A DNA stretch of 64,000 bases from assembly GCA_019137255.1 (NCBI GenBank), contig WPDH01000280.1, forward strand, positions 124,001 through 188,000, written 5' to 3'. Position 1 is the stretch's first letter, and every line of letters begins with the position of its first letter. This stretch comes from Corinectria fuckeliana. Lineage: Eukaryota > Ascomycota > Sordariomycetes > Hypocreales > Nectriaceae. Shown here in pieces: positions 23,318-34,151 of this stretch. The notes under the pieces are model-generated. The model had not been told where the DNA came from. It ran no database searches and was given only the letters and a program-made list of their open reading frames with translations. A program made the translations under genes and the position numbers.

Positions 23318-24246
23318 ATGAAGTTTCTCTGCCTGCATGGTGCTGGCACCAACTCGAACGTGCGTTCGTTATACTTGCCTCCACGGTTTTTATCGTTGTT
23401 TGTTAGCAGGGCTAATCGTCCATCTACCAGGTTCTTGACATTCAAACTGGTGAGCAGAAACATGCCACGCTCCAACAGTCGTTGACAGAGCAAACAGGTC
23501 CAATCCGTGATGCACTCGGCGCCAAGGCAACCTTTGAGTTCTACGATGGGTTCTGCGAGGTGGAACCGGTAGAAGGTGACTCCTCCATGCATCTTTCGCT
23601 TTTCGTACACTCATCTCCATCAGAAATCAAAAACATCTTCGCAGGCCCCTTTTACACCTGGTACTCGCCTGGCTTGGGTGGCCACAGTCTAATGGAAGCT
23701 AAAGCTGAACTCCTGGATCTCATCAATACCGAGGGACCATTCGATGCCTGTATGGGCTTCTCCCAAGGCGCCGCCCTGCTTGCCGCCGTCATCATGGACC
23801 ATCAGGCGCGACACCCATACGGGCCCAACCTCTTCAAACTAGCAGTCTTCATCTGCGGCGGGAGCCCGCTCCTCGCCACCAAGACGCTGGAGCAGAACGA
23901 CCCCGACTATCGACCAACCGTAGATGACATGTCCATCTTCACGCAGCCGTGGCTGGGACCCTATGTACCCGGACACGAACCGCACGCTGAAGAGCAGTGG
24001 GATATCTTCATGGCGCAGAAGGTGAAGGCGGCCGGCTTGGCCATCAGGATCCCTACAGCCCATATATACGGAGCCAAGGACCATACCGTCAAGGAGAGCT
24101 TGAACTTGCGGGACATGTGTGATCCGAGAAGGAGGGTCGAGTTTGATCATGGCGGGAAGCATGAGGTCCCTAGGGCGCCGAGGATTGTGCAGCAGATGGC
24201 TATGACGGTCAGTAGGGCAATTGATAAGGCCATGACAGCTCACTAA
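23318..24246 (+). CDS. FSH1-family serine hydrolase, candidate trans-acting PKS thioesterase (LovG-like)
   Basis: 285 aa in two exons (23318-23359, 23431-24246). The first codes for MKFLCLHGAGTNSN, the typical start of the FSH1 alpha/beta-hydrolases, and splices into VLDIQTGE. Nucleophile elbow GFSQGA is at about residue 120, Asp in YGAKD and His in DHGGKHE near the C-terminus, completing a Ser-Asp-His triad. Related LovG in lovastatin biosynthesis releases a finished chain from a highly reducing PKS that lacks a thioesterase. The divergent, motif-sharing arrangement with the PKS here suggests the same role. Start chosen because the short exon carries the family N-terminus. Hydrolysis, lactonisation or editing of stalled chains are all possible; the sequence does not decide. 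Confidence 0.9.
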
Positions 24247-24657
24247 GAGTTTTGTCTAATTTTTTTCAGCCAGTCTGCAATTCCAGCCCATTGAGTCTGA
24301 TGATGCAGGGTTGGCCTCTTTCGTCCTCATTCCACTTCGTAGCTCAATATTATCAAATTAGTCCTTGAAGTTTATACTCACGTTAGCGCTAGTTAAATAA
24401 AAATCAAGTTCCCAATGAACATCAAGAATATATTTAATGATTCAAGCCACCATTTGAGATGAGAAAATAAACTTGTAACTCAGGACTTAAAAGTGCACAC
24501 TCGCTCCGTTACCCATTGCTGAAAACTCTCCTTTATGGCCATCATCAAGCCTCCAAGCCCAAGAGCAACGACTAGAACAGCGAACAACCTACCATTACGC
24601 CGCCAACTATCCCTCACTACCAAGACGTCAGTACCGCCATAAACCTCAAAATCAGCA
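24247..24657. other. Convergent spacer
   Basis: AT-rich 3'-3' spacer between the hydrolase and the FAD monooxygenase. No gene and no cluster motif seen. Confidence 0.55.
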
Positions 24658-26053
24658 TCACCTACCAGCGATATCCTTAGGGTGCGAAATCCACAAATCC
24701 AACGCCTTGAGCGCCAAGTTACGCCACCACGCTTTCCAGGGCGTGTCCCCAGCGTTGAACGAAAACTTCTGCGCCATCATGCTCTGTCTGGCAGCTTCGA
24801 AGCCGTGCTTTAACATGTCTCGTTCGTAGGCTGACAGTCGGGCTGTGAGTGAGACGTCTCTTCCCTGCTTTGCCTCTGACTTGAGAGCCTCAGCGAGAGA
24901 CATGGCGTCGATTATGGCGCTGCTGGCGCCTTTCCCAAGATAAGGAGTCATGCTGTTCGTTTCGTTACTTCTTTGCTCCATCGCTTGATACCAAACTGCG
25001 TGGAACTGACCTGTGAGCAGCGTCCCCCAGGAGAGTCACCCTCCCCGTCTCCCACGGCTTCATCGGATCCTGCGTCTTGACGTGCGACAGAAACACGGAG
25101 CTGGGCACACTGAGCGCAACTAACGCCCGCAGAAGTGGGTTCCAGTTCTCAGCTCTCGCAAGACATTCCTTCTTGAGTTCCTCGGGCGTCATCTCGTCGG
25201 GGTGCTTACTCTGGTCGACAAATTCATTGGTATAGCAGCCCAGTCCGAACATGAGGAACGAGTCGGCCGGGTCGATCTTGTGCAGATCGTAGGGGCCGTA
25301 GGGCTTCTTGCCATCTTTGTAGTAAGCCACCACCATCGAGCGACGGGGCGTCATTGCCTGGATGGGAATCAGTCATCGTTTCCATCGTCTTTGTCGCTGG
25401 GGCCCTCGTACCACACATCCAGAACTCCAGGGAAGCATAGCTTCAGTTTCCGGCGTGAATGGTGCCTTGAAGTAAATCACCGTGAGACCACTAACGCTCC
25501 TGGTGCTATTTGGCAACAACTGTTTCCGCACTTTGGAGCCAGCTCCATCAGCTCCGACCAAGACATCGCACTCAATCTCCTCGCCGTCAGCAAACCTCAC
25601 CCTGACACCTCCTCCTTCGTTCTCCAGCTCCTCGTACGACGAAAACACCTTGCCAAACTCAACAAACTCGTCCGCGCCGTGTAAAAGAGCCTCGCGCAGT
25701 TTCCACCTTGAAATCGAACACATCTCCCTCGACGCCTGCACATCCATGCGACAGATAATTCCGCACTTTTCATCCATGAGCGCCACGCGGTTCCCTTGAC
25801 TCTGCGGGAACCCGATGGCGCCATTGATGAGAACCGAAACGGGCGCGGGAAGCTGGCCGCGGAGGCTTTCGACAATAGAGGGCGGGACGAGGATGCGGAA
25901 CCCAACTAAGGAGCTGGTGTCGTTGCCATCACGGGTACCGCGCTCATAGACAGTCACACGAAAGCGAGGGTCTTGGTGTAGTATCTGGGCGAGAACCAGA
26001 CCGCCCGGGCCGGCACCTATGATGGCAACTCGAAGGGGCTTTTGCTCTGACAT
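24658..26053 (-). CDS. FAD-dependent monooxygenase, PHBH/salicylate-hydroxylase-like
   Basis: 427 aa from three exons (26053-25412, 25357-25011, 24952-24658). Dinucleotide-binding GAGPGG is at residues 13-18 (VAIIGAGPGGLVLAQ). A DG-type segment (VLVGADGAGSKVRKQLL) lies near 180, and the conserved GD motif LLGDAAHSMTPYLGKGASSA near 325 is restored exactly when the second intron (25010-24953) is removed. This is the class A flavoprotein hydroxylase layout, normally acting on aromatic or conjugated substrates with NAD(P)H. A membrane anchor is not obvious. It starts 316 bp from the divergent MFS gene and shares with it one TCGGCGGGTTT element, which supports a tailoring role on the polyketide. 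Substrate unknown. Confidence 0.9.
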
Positions 26054-26369
26054 GATCGTGGTTGATGGAGATGCGTGGCCAACATTTCACTCATCTTGCC
26101 TTTGTCGGTATTCATAATGGACTGCCGTCTCAGGCTGAGTCTGGGGTACATGCATCATCGTTCCACCTCGGAGGGAAGGCTGAGCAGAAAGGATTCTCGG
26201 CGGGTTTTGCTTACCAGACGGGGCCAACGTGTTGAATTATGGACCCTGTCCGGGCTTCGGAGTTGGATCTCGGCTGACTCCGGAATCCTTTACAACAGCT
26301 CGTCCGTCTCCCAGCGGAAAATACAATGCCATGTAGTCATGATATGATTTTGCTCCTGTCAAGACGGAA
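26054..26369. promoter_or_regulatory. Bidirectional promoter of FAD monooxygenase and MFS exporter
   Basis: Compact 316-bp head-to-head promoter. An exact TCGGCGGGTTT is at 26197-26207, close to the midpoint (about 144 bp from the monooxygenase ATG and 163 bp from the MFS ATG), so a single site could serve both genes. Confidence 0.65.
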
Positions 26370-28384
26370 ATGGCACCATCTCGAGAAACCAGCGACGACC
26401 CGATGGCAGAGCAAACAACCCAGCTCACCTCGTCCAGCATTGGCTCGTTGCGCATGGCCTTGGGCGTTCTTGGGTAAGTAATCGATATTAGCCCTGTTAC
26501 CCTGCAGTTTGCCCGGTACGGTAGGACATTCTTTGCTGATACACGGCAGACTTTGGGTTTGCCTGTTCCTGTCCGCCCTGGAAACCACCATTGTCGCAAC
26601 GGCATTGCGCGCCATTTCGGATGATTTGAATGGGCTGGCGCAGTCGAATTGGGTGGTTGTGGCCTATCTTCTCACCTACAATGGTAAACGAAGGCTCAAA
26701 ATACACAAGGAAGAATACACACGGAAATCCTGGCTAATAGCGAATCTTCCACACAGGCTTCCTCCTCCTGTTCTCCAAGATGACCGACATCTTCGGCCAG
26801 AAACCCCTCCTCCTCCTCGCCCAAGTCATATTCCTGATATCATCCCTCGCCTGTGGTGCGGCGCAAACGATGCCCCAGCTGTAAGAATATCCTCCAGCTT
26901 TAGCATGGCATCAAACACCGACGGGTCTTCTAATGCTGCTCCATCCACTAGCATCGTTTTTCGCGCGTTCCAAGGGCTCGGCGGCTCCGGCATCTACTCT
27001 ACCGTCTTCGTCATCATCGCCAAGATTGTCACCGTCGACAAAGTCGGCATCTACACGGGGATCCTCAGTTCGGTGTTTGCACTGGCCAGTCTCCTGGGAC
27101 CAATCATTGGAGGTGCCATTGTCGACAACACCACTTGGCGATGGGTCTTCTTTATCAAGTGAGACAGCCCGTCCACGCGGCTGAGCGCCCGACTGAGAAG
27201 ACAAAGACCCTGAACTCACGCTGCTAGTGGCCCTGGAATCGCCCTCTCCTTCGTGCTCGTCACCTTCGCCATTCCCAATGCGACCCAAGAGCTCCTCGTC
27301 AAGGACAAGATACAGCGCGTCGACTTCATCGGAGGTATCCTTTCGCTGGCCTGGCCGATAATGCTCGTGTTTGCGCTGCAAGAAGCCGGCGACGGTTATT
27401 CCTGGGGGAGCAGCGCCATCATCGGGACTCTCGTAGGTAGTGGCGTTGGGTTGGTTGCATTTGTCGTGTACGAAGTGTGGGTGCAACGCCAGCCAAAGAT
27501 GGAGCCGATTTTCCCCATTCGCCTCTTGAAGAGTATTACTTTATCTCTCAACTTGATGTGTGTTGTGCCTCTATCATGGTTTTACGTCTCGGGAAAAGAC
27601 TGACGCAGCCGATACAGAACAATGTTCGCCATGGGTGCCTGCTTCTACGCCTCCATAATCCTCCTCCCCCAACGATTCCAATCCGTCAACGGACTCTCCG
27701 CTTTACATGCTGGCCTCAACATGCTCGCTTTCACGCTGGTTTCGCCAGTCTTCTCCATGGCATGCGGCATGACACTGTCCAAGAAGCCTCCGGCCGCACT
27801 CATTCTGCTGCTTGTCGGATCTGCTCTGACGGCCGTCGGGATGGGACTATTGAGTAGTTTGGCCGACTCGGGACCTATATCTGCCCCGGTGTATGGATAT
27901 GAGGTGATTTTGGGCGTTGGCCTGGGTTTTATGATGCCCTCGTTGATCTTCCTGATGAAGGTTGAGTTTGACGACGAAAACCTGGGTATGTTTTCGCTCC
28001 GTGTCTACACTTTTGCTTCATGTGCTTACAAGAACAGCCGCCGTCATGGGCGCGAACAACACCTCCCGTACTCTGGGAGGCTGCGTTTCTCTGGCCGTCT
28101 GTTCAACCGTGCTGCACACGGATCTTAACAGCAAGCTGCCCGCTTTCCTGACCCCCAAGCAGATTGCAGCCGTACTCGGCTCCTCAGCCGCCGTTGACGA
28201 GCTCTCTGCCTCCCAAGCACTCCAGGTTCGGCAGGCGTATGGTGCGAGCTATGATATGCAGTGCAAAGCTCTTCTGGCGTTTGCGGGGCTCGGGGTCGTA
28301 GCAGCGGTTTGCTTGGCGGTGGTGAGTAAAAGGCTGAGGGACAGGATACGGGCTGTTGGTGAAGATCAAGGAGCGGGATCGTGA
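26370..28384 (+). CDS. MFS multidrug exporter, 14-TM DHA2 type
   Basis: 537 aa from seven exons (26370-26473, 26550-26683, 26757-26880, 26952-27158, 27228-27557, 27618-27985, 28038-28384); every junction restores frame. TM1 carries the DHA2 signature SALETTIVATAL; motif A appears as KMTDIFGQKP. Motif C-like text is in SSVFALASLLGPIIGGAI, followed by TTWRWVFFIN. The second half has RFQSVNGLSALHAGLNML and GANNTSRTLGG, also characteristic. Proteins of this family pump small hydrophobic compounds out by proton antiport at the plasma membrane or vesicles. Placement between the two tailoring genes and the shared bidirectional promoter make it the likely exporter of the cluster product or its glycoside. 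Confidence 0.92.
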
Positions 28385-28599
28385 GGAGAAGGTTAGTAAT
28401 ACGGGTGTGAGATGGAATTTCCATGAAAGATGGCTTGTTCCGTAGCAGGCTTACATTATATATTTACTTGAGATTCCAGTCATTTCTTGATCCATAGATG
28501 AGGTGTAATAAGCGCGGGACTGTGGACGTATATAGCCCCAGCCATTACGAGTTCATCTAGATCTAAAGGCTCCACGAGACGTCATGAAAGGAGAAAAAT

Positions 28600-30310
28600 C
28601 TAGTTGATCGAATTTCTCAACCACGCCGAACTTCCTACAAGCTCCTTCGCCAACCCGACCAACGCGCCTCGATGCAACCACAACATCCGCCCACCATACC
28701 CTAGACCGCCAAACACGGCACTCACACCTAAGAGGCTGACGGCCATCAAGTCCCAGTTCTTGGCCTTCCACGCCGGCATCCGCATGTCCGCCGTCTGCAA
28801 ATGCATGGGCCTGAGCTCCTTTCCATCCTTGAACCTCAGCTCCGTGTCGTAGATCAGCTCCTCAACCAGGTCCGCGGCATGGTGTTTCCGTCGGGAGGCC
28901 ACATGGGCAATGCGCATCAGCCTCAGGCCGTTGCGCGCGTAACTTCCGTCCTTGTCGGCGAGGATGTTCTTGGCCTTGGCGTAGAGCTCCTCCGAGGTGA
29001 AGCGGAACTTGTTCAACGGCTGGGCCACGCCTCCCGCAACTAGGCGCGTTGTGTTGGAGATCTGGTCCATGAAGACGCCCATTGCCAGCATGGGCTTGCC
29101 GTGGAAGAGGCCTTCGCTGGCGCTGGAGCCACCTCCATGTGTCATGTAGATTTTAGTTGAGGCGTGGTCTAGGATGGCACGCTGGGGGACGAAGAGGGAG
29201 AAGAGCCAGGCGGGATTCTTGCCAGAGAAGAGATCGCCCAGACAGAGCGTCTTGGACGAGGTTTTGTAAGTGGTGCTGACGTCGAGATCCTGGCGACCGC
29301 TCTTGGCAATGGACCAAATCACGCCATCAATCAATCCCTCGTCGAGAAGGAGCAGCAGGCCGTTGATGATCTTGGTTGCGTCGGCGTTGGTGAGGATGAT
29401 GTGAGTGCCCAAGGCGATGTACACAACCTTGGTGTGCTGGGTCAGGAACCGGCCACACTCCTCGTTCAGCGGGGGATACGCATCACTGATCAGGGGTCCG
29501 ACAGGGGCACAGGTGGGAGGCAGGTCGCGCGGGATCTCCAGGCCAAGGAAGGTGTTGATGAAGATGAGATAGTCCGGCTTCAGTATCTTGTGAGGCGGGT
29601 ACGTGACGCCGTTGTCGTGGCGCATCTTCTTAGTCCATCGCATCCACTTGATGATGACGGGCAGGTCTAGGAGGATGACGAGCTCGTTCTTCATCCGCAG
29701 CCACATGCTGGCATTCTCCGAGGTGAGGGTGCCCTCGAGCTGGAAGCCCGGTTCCCCGGGGATGTACGAGCACGGCATCATCAAGAAGGGCATCTGCGGC
29801 CAGACCTGGGCGATGGGCAGGTTATACTCGACGTGGATGTCCTTGACGGCATCGACGAAGAAGTCGGCAATCATCATGCTGGGCCTCGTGGCAGCGTCGT
29901 CCATGAGGGCCTTCAGTCCGCGGTACGTCTGCGGCCAGAACGAGTCCCACAGGTACTTGCTCTGCATGGTTCCGGCGATTCCCTTGGAGATGTCCCACGT
30001 TCGCATGCGGAGGTAGTGGGCGTTCATCTGCTCGGCCGTGGGGCCGGGGCCAAGAGCGTGCACCTTGGTGATGAAATCGTAGCCCTTGATCCAGCCTTCT
30101 TGGCCCTCGAGGGTCGCAAACTCGACAGTGTGGCCTCGTTCGGCGAGGACGCGGCCGATTTCGAAGACAGGGCCTGACGAGTGTTAGATCGGCCATGTTC
30201 AAGCCATTGGGACAGCGGAGAGGAGGAGACATACTGGCATGAGTGAATCCGCCCGTCGTCACCACCAGCAAGATCCTGCGCGAGGGGTGTGTCAACTCAA
30301 GGCTGGCCAT
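28600..30310 (-). CDS. UDP-glycosyltransferase (GT1) with C-terminal membrane anchor
   Basis: 549 aa in two exons (30310-30235, 30173-28600; 61-bp intron). The N-terminal acceptor domain begins RRILLVVTTGGFTHASPVF, typical of fungal UGTs. The donor-binding part carries LFVPQRAILDHA followed by MTHGGGSSASEGLFHGKPML and FMDQ, the fungal form of the UGT signature that binds the UDP-sugar. The catalytic His candidate is in GFTHA, reconstructed across the intron. Near the C-terminus, LMAVSLLGVSAVFGGLGYGG is a single membrane segment, suggesting a tail-anchored enzyme facing the cytosol. Predicted to add a sugar, probably glucose, to a hydroxyl of the polyketide. It lies head-to-head with a GH3 beta-glucosidase gene, and an inverted motif pair lies just upstream of it. 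Confidence 0.92.
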
Positions 30311-31170
30311 GATGTCGATACTGCGTGATAATCACAGGCTCACAGACTACAGACTCGGGGTTCTACGAGTCAAGTAAGTAATCTGGCCTGCTCTGATCTC
30401 GATCACGTTTTGACCCCGACCAACAGCGGCGGGTTTACTCGTTTGTGATTGGTCGTCTAATAACCCGCCGACGCCGAGATTGTTGGCTGTACATCTCCAT
30501 ACACCTCACAGTGCGCTGCCTTTTGTTAGTAACTATGTGGATGCACTGTGTGGTGTACGGAGACTTTTGGCCTGGAACTGTAAGGCAACCCACAGTGTAC
30601 CAGGAGGGCCCTTGTTCCATGAAGACAAGCCTGTGGGAGCTTGAGTATGCTCTGAGGGGGCTCTCTACTGCGGCTCTTGGCTATTTATGTTACTTAGTCA
30701 ACGTACTACTCTGGAATAGGTCAATGACTGCAGCAGCGGCCTTGGCAAGGAAGTCATTGATCCTACCCATCTGAACCCTGGAAGTCCACTACACAGCCCT
30801 ATGTCCCTAGATAACCGACAGACGAGTCTACTCTCGGTGACTTTTGCTAATGTGGATTTGCCAAGCCACAGCTAAATTAATCATGGCTTTCTTGGATGGT
30901 TGTCAAGGCGAATTTGCACCTCGGGGCGCAATAAGCCTTGATCTCTTGGCGTAATAATCTGCTTTCTTTTTTGTACTCCATAAGTGCGTTAGCTTATGGC
31001 CCGTTATACCACCAAAGCCCTGTTCTTGGCGTCGTCTTGTCTCGTTTGCTGTACTTAAATACACTGTAATCCCATATTTCTAGAATTAAACTGCAACTGG
31101 CAGTATCCGGCTCGCCTTAAACGTGTACCGCAAAACCTTTCTTTAGCTATCCAGCCCCTGTCGCCCCAGC
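30311..31170. promoter_or_regulatory. Divergent region of UGT and GH3 with inverted motif pair
   Basis: CGGCGGGTTT at 30427-30436 on the plus strand faces TCGGCGGGTT on the minus strand (30471-30462), 26 bases apart, 117-161 bp upstream of the UGT start. The GH3 start is about 700 bp away, so its inclusion in the same regulon is less certain. The region holds no credible gene. Confidence 0.6.
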
Positions 31171-33654
31171 ATGCATCTTCACAGGATCGCCACGGCGTTC
31201 CTGTGCGCCTTGCCCTGGGTGTCGGCACACGCCTCCTCGGCGAGTATGTGGCTGACAGCCTTCCATTGTGTGGTTGCGTCGTTCTAATGCAAGCATTCCA
31301 GAGTATCCAGCTGGCCCAGGATTGGATCAGACGATGTGGAGTCACGCCCGCGAGAAGGCGGACGAACTGATTGCTCGCATGAACCTGACTGAGAAGTCTC
31401 TCATGGTGACAGGCACGCTGGACGGCACTTGCATCGAGTACATCGCCCCAATCACACGCATCGGCTTCGGCGGTTTATGTCTGCAGGATGGTCCCAATGG
31501 CCTACGAACCGCCGACAAAGCCAGTGTCTTTCCCGCTGGGTTGACTACCGCCGCAACCTGGGATAAGCAGCTCATGTATGCGCGGGGATCGGCCATGGCC
31601 CAGGAGTTCCGGGACAAAGGCTCCCACGTTGCGCTCGGGTAAGCGGCCAACTGCCTACACCACCTCCTCGCATGGCTCTGGAAAGCCTTTGTAGCTAACG
31701 GTTGTGCTGTTCGTATAGTCCTGTGGCGGGGCCTCTGGGCCGCAGTCCGTGGGGTGGGCGGAACTGGGAAGGCTTCTCCCCAGATCCCTATCTCACCGGC
31801 GTCGCTGTCGACTTGACCATTCGTGCCACCCAGCATCTTGGCGTCCAAGCGGCGGTCAAGCACCTGGTGGGCAACGAGCAAGAGACGCGGCGGAAGCCGA
31901 CCGTGGTTGATGGTGTCAGGGTCGAGGCCATATCATCAAACATCGACGATCGCACCATGCACGAGCTGTACCTTTGGCCCTTTGCAGACGCTGTTCACGC
32001 GGGGGTTGCTTCGGTCATGTGTTCCTACAACCGAGTCAACGGTTCGTACGCCTGCGAGAACATCAAACTGCTCAACGGCCTCCTCAAAGGAGAACTCGGA
32101 TTCAAGGGCTACGTCAGTTCTGACTTTCTCGCCACCCAGTCCGGGGTCAAGTCCGCCAATGCCGGGCTGGACCTCGACGTTCCGGGCCCAATCTCCGCTA
32201 CTGACCTTGGACACACCTATTTTGGAACAAACCTTGTGGCCGGGGTGCAGAAGGCGACTTTGGCCGAGAGCCGACTGGACGACATGGTTCGCCGGGTCCT
32301 CATGCCGTACTACTACCTCGGTCAAGACGAAGGCTTCCCATCGGTAGACACGTCAACCTACTTCCTCGTGGCGCAATTCCTGGGTGTTTCCACCGGTGAC
32401 GCACCCACTCCTGCGGGACGCGACGTTCGGGCGGATCACGGTGAGTTGATCCGAGAGATAGGGGCCGCCGGTACCGTCCTGTTGAAGAATGATAACGGCA
32501 TCCTCCCCCTGAAGAACACTTCCAACCTCGCTGTGTTCGGCAGTGACGCTGCTGATCCGCCCAGCCTCCTTTATCCCGACGGCGGCCCCGGCATCGGCAC
32601 ACTCGTCGTTGGTGGCGGATCTGGAGGCGCTCGCAACTCATACATCGTGTCGCCGCTGGACGCCATCAAGTCTCGGGCCAAGAAACGGGACGTGGTACAG
32701 TTCATCACCAACACCACAACGCTCGCTGACGGAGACTTCTCTTCGTTGTATCCCCGCCCGTCTGTCTGCCTGCTGTTCTTGAGGACCTGGGCCGAGGAGG
32801 GACAAGATCGCACCACTCTGGAAGCAGACGACGACTCTAGCACAGTTGTCGCCAAGGTCGCCTCCCTGTGCCCGAAGCGAACAGTGGTCGTGACTCATTC
32901 CGGAGGTGTCAACACGTTGCCCTGGGCAGCAAACCCCAATGTCTCCGCCATCCTCGCCGCCCACTATCCCGGGCAAGAGAGCGGGAACTCGATTGTTGAT
33001 GTCCTCTTCGGCGATGTTAACCCTTCGGGCAAGCTCCCCTACACGATAGCGAAGCGGGAATCCGACTACAACGCCCCTATTTTTAAAGAAACAGGCGCTG
33101 ATGCCGACGACGACTCGGCATGGCAGTCTAACTTTACCGAGGGCTTGTTTATCGACTACCGTCACTTCGACGCTCAAGATATCACGCCCCAGTACGAGTT
33201 TGGCTATGGCCTGAGCTACACCACGTTCGCCATGAGCAATGCGTCGTTAGCCAAGCAGCCCCAAATAGAGAAGCTTACTCCGTTCCCACCAGCTACGAAT
33301 AAGTCCGCCATGCCTTTGGGGGGCAACGCCAATCTCTGGAACACCCTGTTGACCGTATCTGTGACGGTGACAAACACGGGTTCTGTACCCGGCGCCACCG
33401 TGCCTCAGCTCTACGTGTCTTTGCCCCAGTCTGACATTCCCTCTGGGACCCCAGTCCGTGTGTTGCGCGGATTTAACAAACTATCGTTGGACCCTGGGAA
33501 GGCAAAGAGCACCAAGCTTGATCTGACTCGTCGTGATGTAAGTTTCTGGGACGTTGATGCTCAAAACTGGCGCATTCCAAAAGGGAAGATTGAGCTACAT
33601 TTGGGGTTTTCTTCTCGAGACATTAAGGAAATCGTAAATACAGAATTTCTATAG
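31171..33654 (+). CDS. Secreted GH3 beta-glucosidase
   Basis: 781 aa in three exons (31171-31243, 31302-31638, 31719-33654). Exon 1 encodes a signal peptide, MHLHRIATAFLCALPWVSAHA, cleaved near residue 21. GH3 landmarks: WGGRNWEGFSPDPYL, KHLVGNEQE, MCSYNRVNGSYAC, and the nucleophile Asp in GYVSSDFLATQSG (most relatives have SDW; here Phe follows the Asp). The second domain holds VLLKNDNGILPL and the acid/base Glu in YPGQESGNS. A fibronectin-III-like domain ends the protein (YEFGYGLSYTTF onward). Length is normal for fungal beta-glucosidases. Next to a UGT and an exporter, a secreted glucosidase could unmask an exported glycoside; alternatives are ordinary cellobiose use or plant glycoside detoxification. 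Confidence 0.92.
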
Positions 33655-34151
33655 ATTGTATTGCTCGTCTGCTGGACTGAGAGACAATCCGCTGGGGCTA
33701 CCATGGAAAGGCAAATATTTCAGTAGTGTGGTAGACTCTCTGCTCAAGGGCATTACTGTATTAGCTATTATCCTCTATTATTAAACTATAGACGCTAAAC
33801 TACCCCTTATCCTTTACAAGGAACCTCGTTGCATTGTTGTTTATTGCTACTAATAACTGCCTAGATATTATTCCCATACTGAACAAGAACCTGCTAATTG
33901 TCACTCCTCTGCCATCTCCTGCAGGGTAGCTAACAAGCTTCATCTCCGCTGAGCACTTATCTTCCCCTGTTGGCTTGAGATACATCAACGAGACGCCCAG
34001 GGGAAATGCCGCTGGGTGTATCTCGAATGAACTAGCTGAACCGCTAGGTCTGCTACCGTCAGGTTTTCGAATCCCAAGGTTTAAGCCTCCAAGATAGGCT
34101 TGTAAGCCACGATTAGCAAATTAGCAGCATGTTAGTTCACCGCCCCACGCG
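33655..34151. other. AT-rich spacer after GH3
   Basis: Contains an AT-rich block (about 33740-33900) with the look of decayed repeat DNA. No supported gene. Probably near the right edge of the cluster. Confidence 0.45.

Noticed and set aside
34055..34085. Possible tRNA T-arm (GGTTTTCGAATCC)
   Set aside because: The loop has an extra base, and no acceptor stem, D-arm or anticodon arm can be folded around it.
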